Origin: Agelas oroides
Taxonomy: Eukaryota > Porifera > Demospongiae > Agelasida > Agelasidae
Direction of reading: 5' to 3'
DNA length: 64,000 nt
NCBI GenBank assembly: GCA_949130485.1
Contig: OX422192.1
Coordinates: forward strand, 496,001 to 560,000
In this document: positions 58,514 to 64,000 of the stretch, piece by piece
Layout of the letters: the number at the start of each line of letters is the position of its first letter
Position numbering within the stretch: the first letter of the stretch is position 1
The notes under the pieces: generated by a model
Told to the model about the DNA's origin: nothing
Database searches by the model: none
Seen by the model: the letters and a program-made list of their open reading frames with translations, nothing else
Position numbers and translations under genes: made by a program

Positions 58514-61500
58514 ACCTCCTCCCTCCCCAGCCTTCACGGAACTCCAGACAGACCTCGCTGCCTTGGTACATGTCTCAGCCGACAAAAATCTCCCCTATCG
58601 CGACTTCCGCACATTTGCAATGCGCTTCCTCTTCCCAAGTGCTGGTGAGGATCACCCTGTCCTCCTCCCCCTTGACATTTCAGAGAGGAGAGATCACGAG
58701 GCAACAGTACAACACTTGGAGGGCTTCAAAAAGCTCGTCTTAGACAAAAAGTTTTTGACGGTGTTTGTTCGCACTTTGGAAGCCCAGCAGGGCTCATTCA
58801 ACCTCCAGGACAAGTGAGTGGTGTATTGAGAAATAATTTCTTACTTTCTCTTAATTGGAAAGCCCTCATCAACCCAGTGAGTGGATCCTTGAGCTGGCCC
58901 AACAAATGAAGTGTATATCGCATATGTGGCAGTCCCGGGTAGTAATTGAACATCATTCTGTTGTGTTTCGATCATGTTACCACGTTCAAAGTGCTACAGC
59001 GCAGAACTTTCATTAAGGGTGGGGCTCATACACGCTGCGTAGATGCACGAATACCTGACATGTCTACGCAGCACGTATGAGCCCCACCCTCAGCGAAAGT
59101 TCTGCGCTGCAGCAATGTGGTAACGCAATCGAAATATGCAATGAAATAATGTTCAATTTCTACCCGGGACTGCCACACATGTGACAGTCCCTGTACATAT
59201 TTATGTTGCACACTTCAAATGTTTCGTTTGAAGTGCTGTACTGTTAACATTTTGTTAAGGGAGGGGCTCACACACGCTTCATAGATACCTAACACTCTTG
59301 TGTGCCACATACGAGCCATATTTGTAGCAGAAGTTCAGCGATACAGCACTTTGAAGGTAGTTGAAATATGCGACAGAATGATCTGCGATTTCCACACGGG
59401 ACAGTCATACACACACGTATGTGCATTGCTGGAATATTGGTATATTGTTACAACATCCCAGTATGTCCCGTGTTTAGAAGTGTTACACTAGCTGCCAAAT
59501 GTGCAGTTTGAGGGCAAAATTTGATCCTTTGGTTCGGTATCGATAAACCATATAAACCATATATGTAAGAGGCAACAAGAAGCTGCATAGTTGCATTATC
59601 ACATGTGCACGACTCAAGTGTAGGATGAAAATTGATCTCATTGTCATGGTTGCCGGGGAAACAAGGGCTGGTCACCCGTAGTCCTTACACATGCATATTT
59701 GTGACTAGACTTGGTGACTCCCCCTCTGTCTTGTACCAGGGGAAACATAACTCAAGTGTTATACTATTAACAATGGATATTTAGCCGAAGTTACAAAGTC
59801 ACTGTAAATTTTCCCCAAAAGTTACCGAGTCATCAGCGGGTTAGCAGTGTGGTCACATGACCAACAGGTGTGACTCGCCAAGTCACAGTGGTCACAAAGT
59901 TAAAAGCAAATTTTTTACAGTGTCACCAGCGGCTTAGCAGTACAGTCATCTGGGTCGTGACGTCACAACCAAACTTTGGCAGTCACAGACTGTGGCCATA
60001 TACAGAAACTACAGTAATATAGTTGCAAACATTAATCTATTGCACCAAGAGCGCATAAGAATGGGCGGCTATAGTGTAAGAGTGTATAACTCTGTAAAAT
60101 TTGAAACCAGTCAGAATTTACCACCAGTACTAAAAATGGTAACACGTACTGTACATGTTGTGTAGACATAAGCCACTGTTGCTAAGCATGTGACCAGGTG
60201 TTCTATTTTTAGTACGGTTCAATAATCTTAACCAGACTACAAGCTTCTATTGGAGTTACACGCTCTTACTCAAGCCGCCTGTTTCTATGAGCTCTTGATT
60301 GCACCTATAGCAGTGACTGGGAAAGTTGTTCAGCTTCTTCATTGGCTTGTAACGAGCTGTGCAGTCCTTCAACTGCCTGAAGCCTGTGAGAGCTGCTGTG
60401 CTTCAACTGCCTGAAGCCAGTGAGAGCTGTGCAGTCCTTCAACTGCCTGAAGCCTGTGAGAGCTGCTGTGCTTCAACTGCCTGAAGCCTGTGTGCTTCAA
60501 CTGCCTGAAGCCTGTGTGCTTCAACTGCCTGAAGCCAGAGAGAGCTGCTGTGTACACAGTCACTATACCAATAACACTACCTGTTATCAAGCAACCCACA
60601 AACACAGCTGTTGTCACAAGAACATCGACTTGGGATTTCCACCTTCTTCCTGCCTTGCTTGCACAAAACCAGCTTCTCTTTCTACCTTACTGTATATGAG
60701 CCGGTTCCTTGCATGGTGTGTGCATGTGTGTTACGCGGAATGTTTGCGTTGCGTGTGTGTGTAAGCTTCCAGTTTTCCTCCTCCTGTGTTGAAATCCACT
60801 CAGCATGTAGTCATAGGTTAGCTGGCTTTGCTCATGTACACACAGTAGCACCTGTTTACAACAGCAAGGTAGGAGGGAGGGTCAGGTGATCTATTCAAAC
60901 CTTCCCGGCACTTGAACAGGCCTGCACGAGCTTCAGAAGACCTCCACGGTGGCTCTATGACCAATCATATTCCTCAAATCAGGTCAGGTGACCTACAGCC
61001 AATCAAGTCAGGTCATTTAATTTCTGACCAATTGAATTAGGTCATTTCATTTCCGACCAATTGTATTTTTCTAATCAGGTCATGTGATCTTCAACCAATC
61101 ATATTTCTCAAATCAGGTGATCATAAAAGCACACACAGTGCTGTCTGACAATGTATATGAAGTTGAAATATGAGATATATGGGAATAAAGGTCACTTTAT
61201 ACATATATGGGCAGTATATCAGACCCATGTGGTCCCTAGCAACAATGAATCCAATGGAGAGATTTTTGCATGGTTATGAGTGCTAAGAGCGTCTAGTAGC
61301 CATTGTCCCTATATCCTCATCAACTAATGAGCTCCCTCCACGTGTCCCATAAGTGAGGGAGGAAAACCTGTTACCATGGTGATGACTAATACAGGCATGT
61401 AGGTAGCTCTAAGACTCTCATTGCATCATTTGAACACAATTGGTCTTACTTTTGAAGTTGAAATTAGCAGAGATTGGTTTGAAGTGCAGCAGCTGCATTG

Positions 61501-61669
61501 ACAGCACTTTATAGCGTACCTTTGTACTCTTGATTGGGTCGCTGGGTGTTGAATTACAGCTGTTATGTATGATTTGAGTATTATGTTTCAGTTGCATTTC
61601 TTTCAACAGGTGTAATGTGGCTTCTCTGCTGATGGTCTCATTTCAGAACGACCTGGATTACGCCACTGA
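46844..61669 (+). CDS. PLXN: PLX2: plexin (runs off the right of the window)
   Basis: Exons: 46844-47779, 47948-48145, 48214-48345, 49152-49373, 49440-49617, 49713-49806, 49931-50036, 50147-50284, 50350-50451, 50565-50676, 50739-51348, 51436-51621, 51694-51784, 51852-52079, 52152-52241, 52313-52369, 52435-52687, 58531-58813, 61610-61669. The first 17 sum to 3733 nt, leaving one base that joins the next exon as G|CC (Ala): ECKR-A-FTELQTDL, the expected plexin juxtamembrane-to-GAP sequence. Order: signal peptide, Sema, PSI-IPT repeats, membrane helix, juxtamembrane helix, start of the R-Ras/Rap GAP domain. Plexins are semaphorin receptors whose cytoplasmic GAP acts on Rap-type small GTPases. 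The arginine-finger and Rho-binding segments must lie beyond 64 kb. Head-to-head with RTK3. Confidence 0.9.
48682..49091. mobile_element. TAGCCT-ended TIR element in PLX2 intron 3
   Basis: Copy of the element at 15410-15798 in PLX1, at the same intron position. Confidence 0.7.
55404..57032. mobile_element. 1.6-kb element with subterminal TCTTATAAGA palindrome arrays
   Basis: Ends CCCTTATGGAAATAG and the complement of CTTTTTGCATAAGGG, so both termini read CCCTTATGSAAA; flanking dinucleotide AT on both sides. Inside each end (55420-55620 and 56780-57015) lie many copies of the palindrome TCTTATAAGA and close variants, on average every 20-30 bp. The middle (about 55630-56770) has no such copies and no transposase. 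It looks like a non-autonomous DNA transposon whose subterminal repeats are transposase-binding sites. Confidence 0.65.
58025..58122. repeat. 25-bp tandem repeat, four copies
   Basis: Units of TTTACACACAGCNCTCTNTG followed by TAGAC. Confidence 0.85.
58477..58508. repeat. CA microsatellite next to PLX2 exon 18 acceptor
   Basis: An uninterrupted CA run that ends about 20 nt before the exon 18 acceptor, within the region expected to hold the branch point and pyrimidine tract. Confidence 0.9.
58531..61669 (+). CDS. PLXN: PLX2 cytoplasmic GAP exons 18 and 19
   Basis: Exon 18 (58531-58813) reads FTELQTDLAALV, then YRDFRTFAMRFLFP, EDHPVLLPLDI, KKLVLDKKFLTVFVRTLEAQ. This is the start of the plexin GAP homology region (compare the family pattern FxELQTD, YRTYxMRxLFP, FLxxFIRTLESQ). 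Exon 19 (61610-61669) continues CNVASLLMVSFQNDLDYAT, matching the family's NVASLxMxxLQxxLEYAT. Splice sites: CCCCAG before exon 18, GTGAGT after both, AACAG before exon 19. A CA microsatellite (58477-58508) ends just upstream of the exon 18 acceptor. The next exon is not in the window. Confidence 0.9.
58926..59179. mobile_element. Foldback element, about 110-bp arms
   Basis: Left arm from GTGGCAGTCCCGGGTAG, right arm to CTACCCGGGACTGCCAC, centred near 59050 around TCTACGCA / TGCGTAGA. A diverged relative follows at about 59205-59420 with the same internal order (GGGGCTCACACACGC, GCGATACAGCACTTTGAA). Confidence 0.65.
60046..60297. mobile_element. CAAGAGC TIR element, complete copy
   Basis: Ends CAAGAGCGCATAAGAATGGG and the complement of CAAGAGCTCATAGAAACAGG, flanked by ATTGCAC on both sides (a 7- to 8-bp duplication). 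About 250 bp, no coding capacity. Relatives at 21913-22137 and 24089-24137. Confidence 0.8.
60366..60540. repeat. CTTCAACTGCCTGAAGCC tandem repeat
   Basis: About six units of 26-35 bp. The core itself is partly self-complementary (CTTCA...TGAAG). Confidence 0.85.
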
Positions 61670-61675
61670 GTGAGT

Positions 61676-61780
61676 CGTGTGTGTGTGTACGTGTGTGTGT
61701 GTGTGTGTGTACATGTGTATGTGTGTGTACGTGTGTGTGTGTGTGTGTACATGTGTATGTGTGTGTATGTGTGTGCGCAT
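61676..61780. repeat. TG-rich microsatellite after PLX2 exon 19
   Basis: Interrupted (TG)n with GTACATGTGTATG spacers, starting 7 nt after the exon 19 donor. Confidence 0.9.
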
Positions 61781-61790
61781 TCAGGTTTCT

Positions 61791-61870
61791 TAGCCTTGTT
61801 CCCAGTCCCTCCCTGCCTCCAGTTTTTGACCGCTTGCACTGAAGGTAGGGAAGGCCTGGGAGCGAGGCTA
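61791..61870. mobile_element. TAGCCT hairpin MITE
   Basis: TAGCCTTGTTCCCAG at the left and CTGGGAGCGAGGCTA at the right; 80 bp. Same family as 6499-6597 and 21851-21912. Confidence 0.75.
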
Positions 61871-62081
61871 AATCGTCCACAGGTCTCACCCATCTTTCAC
61901 TTGCAGTAGTGGTGAGGAACGGGGTGGGACCTGAGAATACGGCCCACCTCCCAGTCACCCCAGAACGGCTGTACAGTGAGGTGTAGGCTGGTAGTTTGGC
62001 TGAAATATGTTTTGCACAATCACAATGGCTACATAACATCTAGGCTTGCTTTTGGGAGATGTGGTTCATTAATTTTTTTAT

Positions 62082-63290
62082 GCATGTGTGCATTCATGCA
62101 TGGCATGCAATGTACATGTGCTCTTCAGTACATGCATGTGTGTGCATTCATGCATGGCATGCAATGTACATGTGCTCTTCAGTACATGCATATGTGTGCA
62201 TTCATGCGTGGCATGCAATGTACATGTGCTCTTCAGTACATGCATATGTGTGCATTCATGCATGGCATGCAATGTACATGTGCTCTTCAGTACATGCATG
62301 TGTGTGCATTCATGCGTGGCATACAATGTACATGTGCTCTTCAGTACATGCATGTGTGCATTCATGCATGGCATGCAATGTACATGTGCTCTTCAGTACA
62401 TGCATATGTGTGCATTCATGCGTGGCATACAATGTACATGTGCTCTTCAGTACATGCATGTGTGTGCATTCATGCGTGGCATGCAATGTACATGTGCTCT
62501 TCAGTACATGCATGTGTGTGCATTCATGCATGGCATGCAATGTACATGTGCTCTTCAGTACATGCATATGTGTGCATTCATGCGTGGCATGCAATGTACA
62601 TGTGCTCTTCAGTACATTCATGCGTGGCATGCAATGTACATGTGCTCTTCAGTACATGCATGTGTGTGCATTCATGCATGGCATGCAATGTACATGTGCT
62701 CTTCAGTACATGCATGTGTGTGCATTCATGCGTGGCATACAATGTACATGTGCTCTTCAGTACATTCATGTGTGTGCATTCATGCGTGGCATGCAATGTA
62801 CATGTGCTCTTCAGTACATGCATGTGTGTGCATTCATGCATGGCATGCAATGTACATGTGCTCTTCAGTACATGCATGTGTGTGCATTCATGCATGGCAT
62901 GCAATGTACATGTGCTCTTCAGTACATGCATATGTGTGCATTCATGCATGGCATACAATGTACATGTGCTCTTCAGTACATGCATATGTGTGCATTCATG
63001 CATGGCATACAATGTACATGTGCTCTTCAGTACATGCATATGTGTGCATTCATGCGTGGCATACAATGTACATGTGCTCTTCAGTACATTCATGTGCGTG
63101 CATTCATGCGTGGCATACAATGTACATGTGCTCTTCAGTACATGCATGTGTGTGCATTCATGCATGGTATGCAATGTACATGTGCTCTTTCAGTACATGC
63201 ATATGTGTGCATTCATGCGTGGCATACAATGTACATGTGCTCTTCAGTACATGCATATGTGTGCATTCATGCGTGGCATACATGTGTGTG
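62082..63290. repeat. 54-bp minisatellite, about 22 copies
   Basis: The unit is built from TGTGTGCATTCATGC, RTGGCATRCAATGTACATG and TGCTCTTCAGTACATGCA. Most units are 54 bp, with 52- and 36-bp variants. It lies in PLX2 intron 19. Because 54 is divisible by three and the unit lacks stops in most frames, long overlapping reading frames appear on both strands; I regard them as artefacts. Confidence 0.9.
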
Positions 63291-63299
63291 CATGTTGTA

Positions 63300-63860
63300 A
63301 TTACCTATGTGTGTACACTGAGTGTGTGCACTATGTGTGCTCATATCTTGACCACAATCTTAATATTTTGACTCAATTCATGATGCTATAAATAGTAACA
63401 GGTGAGTAGTCTAAATTTAACCTGGTCTGAACTGTAGGTACTTAGTCTGCCCATACTAGCTGACAGTCTAATTGTATTGTACACTGTGCATGAATATGGA
63501 AGCGTTAGGGAGTACTGTGAAGATGTTTGTTAAATATGGAAGCATTAGGGGAGGGAATATGGGGATGCTGGCTTTGAGCTTTGATAACATCGTGGAGACT
63601 ACCCACACAACTTAACAATGAAGGACCTTTCAGTCACTTAAACCCAGTCAACAGCCGACCCTGGCACAGCTGACTTTGGTGTGTTGTAAATACACAGACG
63701 ATACTATAAACTCTCAGGAGATTTCCCCTAGCACCAATTGTCAACACAACGATTGAGCTACTCAACCAAGGGTGATGTATGTTTACGAAAATAGAGAGGA
63801 TTAGCCCAAAACAAAATCCTGTAAGGGTACATTAGCAAGTACATGTTTTCAAAGTTACAA
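63300..63860. other. PLX2 intron sequence without recognisable features
   Basis: No exon matching the expected next plexin segment, and no clear repeat. Confidence 0.5.
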
Positions 63861-64000
63861 AGTGTGTCACAAGCGTTGTTGTTGCAAGGGTTGCTGACCT
63901 CCCCGAAGCTTGTAGTGTGTCACAAGCGTTGTTGTTGCAAGGGTTGCTGACCTCCCCGAAGCTTGTAGTGTGTCACAAGCGTTGTTGTTGCAAGGGTTGC
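63861..64000. repeat. 53-bp tandem repeat running off the window
   Basis: Units start AGTGTGTCACAAGCG at 63861, 63914 and 63967; identical over the visible part. The true copy number is unknown because the window ends inside it. Confidence 0.9.

Larger units (their letters stand above)
52688..58530. other. PLX2 intron 17
   Basis: A 5.8-kb intron, far longer than any other in the window. Its first 2.4 kb is shared with the PLX1 3' flank. The rest contains the TCTTATAAGA element (55404-57032), a 25-bp tandem repeat (58025-58122) and the CA run before exon 18. I see no coding exon in it; small frames at 55529-55954 and 57371-57559 have no recognisable domain. Confidence 0.65.
58814..61609. other. 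PLX2 intron 18
   Basis: No exon seen. It contains a large palindrome (58926-59179) with a degenerate neighbour (59205-59420), a TIR element (60046-60297), a tandem repeat of CTTCAACTGCCTGAAGCC (60366-60540), and repeated GACCAATCATATT / CAGGTCATGTGA motifs at about 60955-61120. Confidence 0.6.

Noticed and set aside
61905-61979. Possible plexin exon 20 (GTGGTGAGGAACGG...)
   Set aside because: No frame compatible with the two leftover bases of exon 19 stays open, and the translation does not resemble the expected plexin segment.
61976-63391. Frames of 413-471 residues over the minisatellite, and shorter ones on the minus strand
   Set aside because: They exist in every plus frame at once and consist only of the 54-bp repeat; no splice or domain evidence. 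Treated as repeat artefacts.

Overview
This is a eukaryotic, animal genomic window. The genes are split into many short exons (90-250 nt) by mostly short introns with GT/AG borders. They encode animal-type receptors: plexins and receptor tyrosine kinases. The intron-dense, MITE-rich layout and the local multiplication of receptor kinases suggest an early-branching metazoan, most likely a demosponge. That assignment is an inference; I cannot name the species.

Layout. (0) 116-401, minus: an isolated, frameshifted transmembrane exon of another receptor copy. (1) RTK1, 3075-12364, minus: an intact receptor tyrosine kinase with a plexin-type ectodomain. (2) PLX1, 13551-19834 (readthrough stop at 19845), plus: head-to-head with RTK1; it has the plexin ectodomain and membrane segment but lacks the cytoplasmic GAP. 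(3) 22570-22954, minus: two orphan receptor exons at a duplication border, followed by a Penelope-like GIY-YIG remnant. (4) RTK2, 24472-33983, minus. (5) RTK3, 36131-45043, minus. (6) PLX2, 46844-61669 and beyond the window, plus: head-to-head with RTK3. It is a genuine plexin whose GAP-domain exons at 58531-58813 and 61610-61669 lie behind a 5.8 kb intron. (7) 61.7-64 kb: plexin intron filled with microsatellite, a 54-bp minisatellite and a 53-bp tandem repeat.

The central observation is that plexins and receptor kinases here share one ectodomain (signal peptide, Sema, three PSI domains interleaved with IPT folds). RTK1/PLX1 and RTK3/PLX2 are two copies of a divergent plexin-kinase pair. RTK2 and RTK3 carry the plexin transmembrane and juxtamembrane segment joined in frame, inside an exon, to a kinase. 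Stretches of their ectodomains and introns switch between kinase type and plexin type, as expected of recombination or gene conversion between the neighbours. PLX1 and RTK3 also differ from their partners in functionally telling ways: PLX1 has no GAP exons before the block ends, and RTK3 has lost the splice donor before its kinase and must use a downstream in-frame one.

The introns and spacers are rich in mobile elements, many dated by comparison of empty and filled paralogous sites: TA-flanked CCGTA-ended TIR elements, two of which carry a HIRAN-domain reading frame; a CAGTGGCGG-ended element sitting directly at the RTK3 start codon; a LINE tail; Penelope-like pieces including one with a hammerhead-ribozyme-like core; hairpin MITEs; and a 1.6 kb element with arrays of the palindrome TCTTATAAGA.
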